Below, piece after piece: positions 23,001 to 33,552 of a stretch of 44,628 bases of DNA. How positions within the stretch are numbered: the stretch's first letter is position 1; the number at the start of each line of letters is the position of its first letter. The stretch spans positions 1 through 44,628 of the forward strand of contig MZNV01001980.1 of NCBI GenBank assembly GCA_002081555.1, in the 5' to 3' direction. Both the position numbers and the translations under genes were made by a program. The notes under the pieces were generated by a model. That model did not search any database. It worked only from the letters and a program-made list of their open reading frames with translations, and was not told the DNA's origin. The DNA comes from Protostelium mycophagum (taxonomy: Eukaryota; Evosea; Variosea; Protosteliida; Protosteliaceae).

Positions 23001-25496
23001 ATTAATATATAAAGAGTCCCGAATTAAATTGATAGATGAAGACTTTTAGACCCACCTGTTGGAAATTTTTGATCCCATACGGCGTGTCGGAGAATCTGTC
23101 AAGTGGTGACGCTGGTTGTGCTACTTCGTCATCCCGACTCTTCTGAAGTATCGGGATCGCGTTAGCAGGTGCAGATAGTGTCTATTCATTCGTCAATAAC
23201 GGCACAAAAATCATTAATCTGGAATTTCGGTGTTAAAAGTTTTGATAGAAAAGGTACTGTAAAAGCGCGGAGTGTTGTGACTTAGCCGCAACAGAGGATT
23301 TGTTATGGAGTTCATTGTGGTCAAATTCTGCAGAAGAAATGTGAACATATGGCGTGTTGCGGCTAAGCCGCAACAAAAGGATTTGATGTGTGCCATTGTG
23401 GTGAAATTTCACAGAGAAAAGGTTCCTGTAAGAGGGTGACTTTGCAGTTTGACCGCAAATAAAAGTGACAGAAATGCTATGATGACGTGTTGCAGCCAAG
23501 CCATTGTAAAATAATAATAAATTCGTACAAAAGATATACCCTCTCATACCGTTTTGTGGCAGAGCCAACCCGCGAATCTCTTCAAATTCAAATTTCGACA
23601 ACGGTCACCTCTTGTAACGCCTTGTCAATATGCCAAAGCCTCAAATATTGGTCCTTAGACCACGTGACCAGCTGGTATTCTTTTGTCCCGTTGTAGACCT
23701 TCGCCCTCCAGTCGAATGCGGTGATGACGTCAGTATGTCCCACGAACTGTTTGACGGGGGCACCAAAGTCTGAAAGACTCCACATGCGGAGGGTGTGGTC
23801 GTTCCTCTGTGCCATGGTAACGAGCCCTTGGCCGAATGGCTGAAAAAGATGAGAAATTTCTTAATGATCTACAACCCGACGGTTCTCGAATCTTGTGGAG
23901 ATTTGGTGGGGTTTACTTGAAAATAAAATTATTTCAAATTAAATTTAAATTCAACATAGTTCTTGCGGATGGAGAATTGCAATTACAAATTACATTTTTC
24001 TCGAACGAATATTGAAAATATTTTTAAAGAAAGATGAGGGATTCTGAAATCACCGTGAATTTGGCACGAAGAATTGGGACACCCGGCACCATCGTCCCCT
24101 TGCACACTCTATTATTACTCGTGTTCCAAAACTGGACACGTTAATTACCGCATATCTACACGTCATCGCGACCCACCTTGACTTGTTTGTCTTCTGAACA
24201 CGTGACCAACTCGCCTTCTTCGGTATATGACCAGTCTATTCCGTATATCTTGGCCATATGTGCAGTTATAAATGTTTGTGGCGCCGTCACCTTCTACGCG
24301 AGTATGAGATGTGCATCGCGATGATGAGAGCCTCAAGTAAAATTCTTTTATAAATGACAGGTTTAAATTTTGTTTATTCTGTGGCAGCTGCCACATTATT
24401 CTTTTCAAAAATACAGAAAACTCAAAATAATTTATAATAATAATAATAATTTATTCAATGTGAATTTGATTTTTTTGAAAAAAATGACTGAAATAAAATC
24501 AATGAGGAATGAATAAACTCACTCTGATATCCCAGATCCTGACTTCACCGTTGTGTGCTGAGGCCAAACTCATCGGGTTATGTCTATTCCATTTCACTTG
24601 TGTGGCACCCGCTGTACATATCAGCATATACAACACCATGACGGGATCTACAATGATATCTACAACGGTCTTCTGAGTAGAAAAGAAAAATTTTCGAGGA
24701 ATAATTTGATATTAATATTTCTTGCAGTATTGTCGAGATGCATGACCAATCACGAAAATGAAGAGGGTGAATCACCTGTCCAGCCACAGAAGGACTCTCT
24801 CTTGATGGGCTTCTTTGGATCTCTGATGTCCCAGAGATTAATGTAGGTATCAGCTGAACAGGTGGCTAATAAATTTTTGTCAAATAAACTCCAAGCGAGA
24901 TCGCTGATGGCGCGCTAGGATTTGTCAGATCATTTTCCACAGCAGCGACAAAATTATTTGTTCTTTGGCATGTTTGTTCTTTGGCATGTACTCAAAGAAG
25001 TCTTTAGGGATTCATCATAGCTCACTTGATGAGATTGTGTCAAAGTACATTGCAGTTCAAATCTCTCATCACTCAAATTCCACACTTGTGTATCTTGATT
25101 CGCCTGCTCACCATCAATTTTTGATTTTTGAAAAACGTGAACTTACCGCTGAGGCAATGTATGGAGCTCTATCTTTGTGAGGGTTCCATTCAACCACTGA
25201 TATCTCCCATTTATTCTGTTTGGCATCCAGTGCTAATGTTCGTGCTTGGTCGTAAGGCTCATCCAAATCGATTACACTCAATCCCTTCTTCCTAAATGAA
25301 ATTAATCATCCTATTGAGACGATAGACAAACATACCCTCCTAAGACGACGTATTTACCGGTGGCATCGACTGCAATCGCGTTGACCGCTTTCTTCACATT
25401 TATGGCTAAGGTCTGTGAGATGGTGGGTTCATCTAAATATTGAGAGCCCTCTCTATGTAGAGAATGTGGGATCTCATCGAGGCCCAGTGATGCCAT
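20076..25496 (-). CDS. WDR59 homologue, GATOR2 / SEACAT subunit
   Basis: WDR59 (yeast Sea3/Mtc5) belongs to the GATOR2 complex, which relays amino-acid status to TORC1 on lysosome or vacuole membranes. From ATG 25496 the order is WD40 repeats (KWEISVVEWNPHKD, ISDLAWSLFDKNLLATCSAD, INLWDIRDPKKP, VTQVKWNRHNPMSLASAHNG, HTDVITAFDWRA, YQLVTWSKDQYLRLWHIDKA), an RWD domain (about 22911-22640; NSREIRMRITFPHLYPNSAP), a disordered linker, helices around AAAVVDRKDLQQV and RTPWAKHPITRRLL, and a Cys/His zinc region: CVNCKDWGFKCVICHLAV, then FCLVCGHGGHTKHMSNWF and CPTGCGCSC. This C-terminal CGHGGH...H zinc module is diagnostic. The stop at 20076 is conservative: a GTAAGT donor right there could splice on to a stop near 19951. 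One intron (about 23195-23560) is unusually long because of a repeat. Confidence 0.94.
23231..23510. repeat. Degenerate tandem repeat of about 84 bp inside a WDR59 intron
   Basis: Two clear copies start near 23271 and 23354. They share GTGTTGxGxCTxAGCCGCAA, then AxAGGATTTG, CATTGTGGT, AAATT and GAAAAGGT-like words in the same order; parts of a third and fourth copy surround them (about 23231-23270 and 23438-23505). This explains why the intron is about 365 nt when the others are 40-60 nt. Related but diverged words occur in two ADAT3 introns (near 26255-26275 and 26585-26650). Confidence 0.65.
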
Positions 25497-25567
25497 CTTG
25501 AATCATACTCGCGATCTGATCTCATCGATTGGTTTCAAATCTTCGGAACACATTTTCACATCACACA

Positions 25568-27506
25568 ATGGAGGAAGACATACGATCACAACTGAGACCG
25601 ATTCTATCCGAAAGTGAGCTTAGAGCTGTGATATTGGAGGATGTCATCGTTACAAAAGTTGAGGATCTCAAAACCATCAGCCAAATAGTAAAGTTAGGGT
25701 TCTTTCTTCCATTTAATCTGATCAATCATCAGGTTAGCAGAGGAGCTCTTCCCTTCTAAACATTTATCACATGTTAAGAGAGTCAGGAGGGATCTGTCAA
25801 ATGGTGCCATGTCTGTCTATCTGTGTACTGTCGATCAATTAAAAAAGTTGGTTGAATTGGACATCCTGCAGGAGGACTTGAAAGCCCATCTTCCAAAACA
25901 ATTTGATCAGTACACTCTATCTCTCAGTATCTGGCAGGTACGATTCTGATTCGATCGCGATGAAACTCTCTCACAAGTGTTAAATGTGATGAAGGTTCCA
26001 AAGACATCACCACTGACGACAGAACAATTCAAAGAATGGTCCAAGATGTGGCCCCTCACCTTGCACAAACACGACATGTAAGTTCGACCTCTCTTCTTGT
26101 CTAAAAAATAAATTTCTATTTTGTAAAATATAATTCTTTTTATATAGACCTGCAAATGACCAAGTGATGATGAGTTTGCATTTTGTCTTTTAGGTCAGCA
26201 CCAAAGTTTTATGGACTAGATACTAAATACTGCAAAAAATAACAACAAGCAATACTCATGTCTAAAACTGCAGCGAAGCCGCAGAGAAATAATAAAAGCA
26301 TAGCAATACTGCAGAAAATAAATCAGTACCTTTGTAAGCCAGAAATAAAACGCACAAAGATGTGCGGAAATTTCTCATAGTTCTTAAAATAGAACAGATC
26401 GACACCACCACCGAGTGTTTTTAAGACAGAAGACTTGTCCAAAATGTCAGCTTTCATGCTAGAAGCCATAGAAATTTCGGAGAAATCTCCGCAGAAGATC
26501 GCCGCCATTGTAGTGGACCCTTCAGATATGAGAAAGATTGCAACAGGTACCGCGAATATCACGTTAATAACCGAGATGTGAGGAACGCAGCGTTCCGGCA
26601 AAGCCGCATTAGAGGTCAATGTTGACAACTTGATGCATTATATGTGCCATTTTATTGGCGGTTGTTAACGTGAAAATCACGGTATCGGATGTGCGGAAGC
26701 GACTCAGTTCTCATTCCAATAGGAATCAGTGACGTCACGCCCCTCAAGCCACTGAATCACGCGGTGATGAACGCATTGGCAAACGTCGCATCACAACAAG
26801 TGAGTTTTCCTCTAAATTTCGCGTGAATTTCCCCGAAATTTCACACAACTTGGATTTACGTATTTTGAGACATGACATCTCTATATCCTGGGTCTAAAGA
26901 ATCTGAGCCGTTGTAGATGGAAGAGATCAGTTCACAAAAGAAGAGGAGGAGCCAGAGTCAGTATCTCTGCACATCTTTTGATCTATACGTGACAAGTGAA
27001 CCTTGTGTCATGTGAGCCCACTTGTATTTTTTGTTATTGTAGAGCCTTTCAATACCCATTATTATATTTTGTAGCTTAACCCTTAACGGGGATGCGTCTC
27101 ACTCGCCGTTACTAGCCAGTATAACCGGTATTCACGGTAGCTTACCGTGACTCTGAGAAGTACGTACGTAGATTGCGGATGAGACGCATTCCCACCGTTT
27201 AAGGGTTAAAAAGCTTTGGGATCCAAAAGTTTTTCGTGAAGATTTTTGTACGGATTTCACATGAGATATTTTTAGCACGACTCCACGGTCATGTGGAACA
27301 AATGTAACATGATCAGGTGCTGCATGTCACTCGTGCATTCTCGAATAAGTAGGGTCTTCTTTGGTGCCCCTAATAAGGATGGTGGCCTCGGCAGCAAATT
27401 CTACATCCACTCTTTAGAACCTCTAAACCACCATTTCCAAGTGTATGCAGGACTCCATGAGAGGAGATGCCACCCTGATGTCTGCTCATCTCACCCGAAT
27501 AAATGA
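25568..27506 (+). CDS. tRNA adenosine deaminase subunit ADAT3/Tad3
   Basis: ADAT3 is the non-catalytic partner of ADAT2 in the enzyme that makes inosine-34 in tRNA anticodons. ATG 25568 begins MEEDIRSQLRPILSESELRAV. Later blocks are PLTTEQFKEWSKMWPLTLHK (family P.T.EQF..W...WP), a short exon with KIAAIVVDPSDMRKIAT, then LKPLNHAVMNALANVA, YLCTSFDLYVTSEPCVM joined to CCMSLVHSRISRVFFGAPN, and LGSKFYIHSLEPLNHHFQVY before the stop. The zinc ligands are present (His of HAV, the two Cys of PCxxC). HAV in place of HAE removes the proton-shuttling Glu, as in animal ADAT3. The PCVM/CCM junction is made by a 305 nt intron (27012-27316) that holds a MITE. The middle exons around 26100-26450 are the least certain. 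Starts 71 bp from the divergent WDR59 start. Confidence 0.92.
27076..27209. mobile_element. Non-autonomous piggyBac-like MITE in the last-but-one ADAT3 intron
   Basis: A 126 bp element (27080-27205) is bounded on both sides by TTAA (27076-27079 and 27206-27209), the target-site duplication typical of piggyBac transposons. The ends are imperfect inverted repeats: left CCCTTAACGGGGATGCGTCT, right (reverse complement) CCCTTAAACGGTGGGAATGC, continuing to GTCTCA on both sides. The CCC beginning also fits piggyBac termini. The centre carries the hairpin TCACGGTA-GCT-TACCGTGA (about 27134-27152). It has no coding capacity, so it would need a transposase supplied elsewhere. It sits wholly inside the intron and should be spliced out harmlessly. 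Confidence 0.8.
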
Positions 27507-27661
27507 CCCGATTTTTGTCCACTAAAAATCGAAGGGATATCGCTGTCGTTTAACAACTAACTCTCAATCGAATTCTATTAGACACAGACTACAATAATGT
27601 TGCAACAGAGCGCAAAGACAACAACTTCGGAAAATTAAAATTGTTCCCTGGTCTCCTCTAA

Positions 27662-28860
27662 ATGTCAAACACGGAAGAGAAAGTCTGCCGACTCTCAGAA
27701 TCAAGACAACAAACGATGGGCAACGTGACCACCCGCTTAGAGAATGGTGATGTCTATACAGGAGGACAGAAAGACGGACAATTCCATGGTAAAGGTGAGT
27801 GAACATCTTTTTGATTGGCGTCCGCCAATCATCCTCTAGGTGTGCTTGTCTTTGCAAATTCTGATGTTTATGATGGAAAATTTAAAAAGGGGGTACAGTG
27901 TGGTCGAGGTGATGAAGTTCTTAATGATCCAAGAAATTCTCTTGACATCAGCACAGGGATCCTGAGGAAAGCAAATGGTGATGTTTTCGAGGGAATGTTT
28001 ATAGATGGAAAACGGTGCGGTGGAGGTAATGCAGGCCTGAAAAACTCCCTTGACATCAGCAGGCATCAATTTATACGCGAATGGCGATGTGTACGAAGGA
28101 GAATGGAAGAATGATGTTCGCAGCGGATTAGGCAAGAGAAACCTGATCACAGAATGATGACACTGGCAGGAACATGTCGCTTCGCTAATGGCGAATCCTA
28201 TCATGGAGATTATAAGTTCGACAAAAAGGAAGGACGGGGTGGGGACATCGACAAACGAAGAAATTTAACTTGAAAGGTACCTTCCGTTATGCAAATGGGG
28301 ATGTCTATGAGGGCGAATTCAAAATGGATGTCTGGAATGGAGAGGGTAAGGATCCTCTAAGAGAAGAGACTAACACCTTAGGGACACTTACATTTGCAAA
28401 TGGCGGAAGGTATAAAGGAGAATTTGTCCACGGTGCTATTAATGGAGAGGGTGAGAGTCATCTGCTTGAACAGAAAGTGACTTGACAGGTACAATGAGAT
28501 ATGCAAACGGTGATGTACATGAGGGTCTGTTTAAAGACGGTAAACGACACGGACGACATGGTAAGTTTGGACATCACTTGAAGAAAATGACATCAACAGG
28601 CACTACTCACTATGCAAACGGTGATGTATATAGAGGAGGCTATAACAACGACAAACTTCATCTGGAAGGTAAGTATCCTGCAAATATGTCAATATGACAG
28701 CAACAGGTGTACTGCATTACAAGAATGGTGACGTCTATGAGGGCGAGTTTAAAGATGGGCAGAAGTGTGGACCTGGTGAGTCTGCACGAGTCACACAGAA
28801 ACTGACTTCGCAGGCATCTTGCGCTTAGCAGGTGGAGGTGTTCGGCTTCATGATGTGTGA
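27662..28860 (+). CDS. MORN-repeat protein, one repeat per exon
   Basis: The gene encodes about 290 residues consisting almost wholly of MORN repeats, motifs that bind membranes or act as protein spacers. Exon 1 (27662-27794) gives MSNTEEKVCRLSESRQQ and the first repeat, LENGDVYTGGQKDGQFHGKG. Nine further exons each encode one repeat of 23 residues (69 nt; one has 72), of the form YANGDVYEGEFKxDxxxGxG, and a last short exon gives ILRLAGGGVRLHDV and TGA 28858-28860. Every intron is 38-45 nt, phase 1, and splits the same Gly codon. The intron after the ...GGATTAG exon begins GCAAGAG, so it is a GC-AG intron. No kinase or other domain is attached. The symmetrical exons point to growth by exon duplication. 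Confidence 0.92.
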
Positions 28861-28948
28861 TGTGAAGCAACCTTTCGCCCTCACGTTTTTGTATTCTGAA
28901 TTGGCGGGAAAAATGAGATTTGAAATACAATGCAACCCGATCCATTCT

Positions 28949-31239
28949 TTATACAAGCCCGTGAATCGACACTCTCTCGAATCGACTCGTCGGGCTGGAA
29001 AACTCTTTCTTTAGCAGTTCTACTTGCTGCATGGTGAATCCCAGCGATAAGATGTACTCCTCGGCACCTCCCTCTGCTTCTATGACTCTTGAAAAGATAT
29101 CTATTGCCTCTCTGGTGGAATTCCTGAAAGAGGACAAGTAATCCACAGTGATCTTTGCATGTGAGCGGTGATGTTGAAAAAGCTAAAGTTTCACCTCTTC
29201 ATCAGTGAATCCCAACAGTTTTTCGAGAAGTGCCATGATGCAACCTGTTCGATCCTTTCCTAATGCGCAATGGATCAACAGTGGTTTTGTCTCTTTCATC
29301 AGTGCCTCCAGAATCTGTTTGATCTCTTTCTGGGAAGATTCAGACGATCGTTGTAGATGACCATTTTCGAATTGTACAATCTACAACGACGAAATTCACC
29401 TTGAAATATAATGGAAAGATCTCGTAGAATCCGTGGCCGTTTTGTTCCCTCGGCTCTTTGCAAAACTTCAAGGTCACTTTTCCTTCAAGCTCAGCCGGCA
29501 GTTTCTTCAGCGTCCACGGCCGCACTGGTATCGCTAGATATTGTACTTCGGTCTGAAACACACCATCTGGGTATTGTTTTGTCTTTATGTCCTCTGGTGA
29601 CCTTATGTCTATCACAGTTTTCACGCCCGTCTTGCCAAACAACAACATCAACTCTTGTGCTACATGCGTGTCAGTTGATGTGAAATTCGAATACTATAGA
29701 ATAATTAACCTGTGTAGCCGTTCAATGTTGCAGATCTGTATATCCGGCCAGGCAGCAATTTTTTGGTGTTGGCGAATGATGGGTCCCGAAAATTCTGGAA
29801 ATAGTCTCGTAGTACGATGAAATTCAAGACGTTCTGGTAATTTGACTGGTCCAAATTGACTCCAAGTTTCTTTGACAAAGCGGTCATGATTTGTGTGAAA
29901 TGTGACACGTAATCCTTTTTGAACTCATTGATGCCCGGAACGTGAATATTCGTCCTGGAAAATTTCAATTTAAAAAAATTCGAAAGAATCGGATCCGGAC
30001 CTCGGTTCTAACCGCAAGAGTTCTCGGAATTTTTCTTTTCCAACTTCTAAAAAAATTTGATTGGGCAGTTGGCTCACACTCCCCCCTCCTGAAGTCAGGA
30101 TCCACTGCAGCATCAACAACTGGTGATACGATATAGAGATCTGCGTGAAGAAGGCAAAGCGGTCAGATTTCGCGTGTTGAGAGCTGGCCTCGTCGAAAGA
30201 CTCGAGAAACTTGAGGGCACAGTTTCGTATTTGCTGTACAGCTGGCGTTAACAATAATTTTCCAAACGAATCGCTTGCCACGTAATCCTGCAAAAAGATC
30301 AATGAGATCCATCATTATCTCTTCACCTGTACAAAAGGCTTGCAAGTGTTGTGCTTGTCCAAAATGACAATTTTATCTATATCGTCTGTGATCCCGTGCA
30401 TGCGGTCCAACTCGTCGAAAAGTGGCCCACACTCTTCCGCATTCCTGAAAATCCCTGGAGTATTATTATGTGATTTCCATGATTGCTACCCACTGATTTT
30501 CAGTTGTATCGTCTGAATACCCCAAGCGATGTCCGTTTGAGGTTCTAAAACATACGATGCGTGATCATTCCCCAGCCGATAATTCTGTACAGCTTAGGCG
30601 AAAAAAAGTTTGAATCATGAACCTCATGCAAGATCATCTCGTGAAATGATTCCCTCATTACGTGAAACAGAGATTGTGTTTTGCCATATGATATGAGTGC
30701 CACTTCTAATTTACTGTTCAAACCGTTGGCGTCGCCAAGTGCATCATCACTGAGCAGAATGTCTGGACCGAGTGAGATGATGCCCATCACAGATCCAAGC
30801 ATTTCACATAGCGTTACGATGAGCTTCAGAATTTCTTTGTTGCTGACAGGAACCTGTTGTTGATCAGGTTTCACCATTTTCGAGTGTTACATCACTTTTC
30901 GCGTTCGCCACTTATCTAGTGCTGTCTTTGTCATCTCCACTAAGATGGCGATTGATGCGGAATAGCCTAAGCCAATCATTTTAAAGCATTAATGGTGACG
31001 GTCACCTGCTGTCATCTCTGCGTCTTCATCGCCAGATTCGAAATCAGAGACATCATCTTGTTCGCTGCCAATAGAAGCTCTCCTCGACCGAATCGATCTC
31101 GACGATTGTGTTTTTCTCACTGCCTTCATTATCTCCTTTTGTCATATCAACACCAACCTTCTCTTTGGTTCTGAGGATATACGCGAGATGGTGGATCTTC
31201 AGGAGCCACCTTGGCAGGTTTGGCGATGCCTCCTCCCAT
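28949..31239 (-). CDS. Tyrosine phosphatase (IphP/Y_phosphatase3-like) with long helical, possibly myristoylated N-terminus
   Basis: The C-terminal half is a Cys-dependent phosphatase: NFRDPSFANTKKLLPGRIYR and SATLNGYT (the NFRD...PGRIYRSA entry of this family), KTVIDIRSPEDI, then LLIHCALGKDRTGCIMALLE with HCxxGxxR encoded at about 29249-29272. The N-terminal half has no family I recognise: it opens MGGGIAKPAK (a candidate N-myristoylation site), has an Arg/Ser-rich and then acidic stretch (RRASIGSEQDDVSDFESGDE), and continues as long helices (ILKLIVTLCEMLGSVMGII, FLESFDEASSQHAKSD). A second ATG at 30877 lies just after an apparent stop at 30887-30889, but a 42 nt intron (GTGATG...CAACAG) covers both and joins RTRK to VPVSNKEI in frame, so one gene is the better reading. 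Total about 570 residues. Confidence 0.82.
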
Positions 31240-31495
31240 CTTAACGGTTACACGATCACTCAGAGAAATTCACGGTCTATTTTCGTGATCAATCTACAAC
31301 TAATTTTGAAATCCCGCCAAAAGACGAATGTTGTTGTCCAAGGCGAGCGGAAGGACGAAATTCTTGCCGTGAAAGCCGCGGTCTCTTACCGTGCATGATT
31401 CTTCTCACAGGGAAACAAGATGACTCTCCCCTCTTTGTGATGATCTGTTTGGACATGTAGAAGTAATGGCCAATAATGGTGATTGTGTCTAAAGA

Positions 31496-33552
31496 TCATC
31501 TCTTGTGTTTATAGTTTCTCTCTGCGGCTGTCTCCGCGATGATCTCGTTCAATGCTTGGACCAGAGGGTGAGATTGTCCGTGTGATATAGACAATATCTT
31601 TTGTCCTCTTGTGAGAGTCTGGAACACTTCTTCGAGGTTACAGTTCTCCTCTAAACGCAGTAACTTGCCCAAAGAAAAGTACTGAGAACATTCAGAAATT
31701 TTATTTTTAGAAGTAAGGAATATGGAATTACTGACATGCAGGCCCAGAATCGGCCAATAATCCGGATATACAACTATAAAATCAAAGAGAAATTTTCCCG
31801 CCAAAACGAATCATTCAAAATTCAAAAGGATACACTCATACATCTTGACGAGCCTCCGTGTGAGCCCCGTAGCTTCGCTGAACTTTCCGGCGTCAATCGA
31901 GGCTTTGGTCAGTCTGTTGACCAAATTGACAGTATTCTCGTTGTAGAAGCCCAAAAACCTGTCAAAATCTCCCAAAAGAGGACTCAATTTTCGAAATATC
32001 TCCTCAGCTGTACAGAATTTATTTTTGGATGGCCAGAATTTCCAAAAAAATTCTTGGAAATTCACCTGAATTTTCGTTGACAGCACATTTTGACAGGAGA
32101 TCCGACATTTTCGAGTGGAAGTCCTCCGCTTGAATTGTAGATGAACAGTTACGGCACATGAAACCATCACTCTCCGCTCTCATGACCTTTTTGCACTTTT
32201 GACAGAGGGGATTCATCAATCGTTCGTCCCTCTTTACATTTTCCTGTCTCTTTTAAATTTTGAAAAATCATAAATGGCGGGAAATTTTTGATTTTTGAAA
32301 AAATATTTTACTTCATTCTTCTGGCACATTCCACAGCCACAAACGAAATGAAAAGTTTTGCTCAATTCTTTGTTTCTTGTTTCAGTACTCGCCGCGATCT
32401 CCACGTAAGTCATCGTGATCTACAACGGTCAGTCTGCATCATGATGTCATGATGACGTCACCTCTTCTCCCGGCTGGATTTGTGTCAGACATCTTATATG
32501 TACCTCTGTACCATTGAACAAGGCCACGCTATTTGGTTTGCATCTGTTTTTATTTCAATTGAGGTATATCTTTGCCAAAAAATATTTCACTAGATTTCCA
32601 CTTTATATCTCATTAGAAAAAACCCACAAAAAATTGACAAGAAAGACAATTAAATCACTCACGAATGATTAATCATGGCCGCCAAAGGATACAGCCCGAT
32701 CCCCAAGTGGTTCATCTCCTCATCAGACACGTTAAAATTATTACACCGGAGTATGCAGAATAAGTCGATTAACTCTGCAGGCTTATCAAACATCTGCTTG
32801 TATTTATCTTGGGAAGAGACCAATTTATAGAGGATGGTGGACATCTCTGCGTAGGTGTTTCGGTCTTCTGAAGAGGTTTGGTCTTGGTGGCTTACAAGCG
32901 ATTTTATCTGATGAGATTTGAATGAATACTTCAGATCGTTTCGAGAAAAATCAGTTTAAAATGGTTTAGTTAAAAGAAATATTATTTTTCTTTTTATATT
33001 ATATATCCTTTTATTTTGAAGGTTGATTGATGAGAATGATAATATTGTTTTCACACTAGTATTTTTGTTGAACTCCAACCGATGTACAAAATTGAGCTGT
33101 CCTGCTCACCATGTTTTTATCTTCAGATGACCTCTCCATTTTGATGATCAATCTGCCCAACATCCTCAACGTTGGAGAGGGTTCGTTCGGCTTGACAGCG
33201 ACCAGTAGAGGACACTCCTCTTTGTGAACTTCGTCCCAATCTTTACGTTGACAAGTAGTACTGCAATAAAATACGCTCTGACAACGAGTACACTTGGACG
33301 TTTTCCCTGCACGAAAACATCTCCAACATGATCGTGTATGATTTTTGTTTGGAACTATTCAAGTCAAAAATACAATTAGAAGATGAATTTTACCAGTAAC
33401 ATAAGGTTGGCAGCTCATGATCACCTCTCCTGTAACGATTTTTAGGTGATCAAAAACGTGATGACTGATCTAGCACCTGGTTCTATGGTGCGAGAGGAGA
33501 TAACTTTTCTACCCTTAACTTCATCGTTCTCAACTGAGTATGGATTCTTCAT
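31496..33552 (-). CDS. SMYD-type SET and MYND domain protein (lysine methyltransferase family)
   Basis: SMYD enzymes methylate lysines on histones or cytosolic proteins using S-adenosylmethionine. The start MKNPYSVENDEVKGRKVISS leads to RTIEPGEVIMSCQPYVT, the split-SET opening. The MYND zinc finger follows: SCWRCFRAGKTSKCTRCQSV and FYCSTTCQRKDWDEVHKEEC, with the expected Cys/His set. The SET core is LGIGLYPLAAMINHSCKPNS followed by VALFNGTEVHIRCLTQIQPG; NHSCxPN and GEE are catalytic hallmarks. The post-SET Cys cluster reads FVCGCGMC. The C-terminus holds helical repeats like the TPR-like part of SMYD1-3, ending ERNYKHKR. ATG 33552 is the only fitting start. Substrate cannot be deduced. Confidence 0.92.

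Noticed and set aside
24381-24394. Palindrome GTGGCAGCTGCCAC
   Set aside because: Isolated 14 bp palindrome in an intron; similar CAGCTGCCAC words occur twice more without context.
24436-24456. TAA microsatellite
   Set aside because: Short simple repeat in an intron, expected in AT-rich DNA.
33521-33530. CCCTTAAC resembling the MITE terminus
   Set aside because: Single eight-base match inside the SMYD first exon, with no TTAA flank and no partner end.
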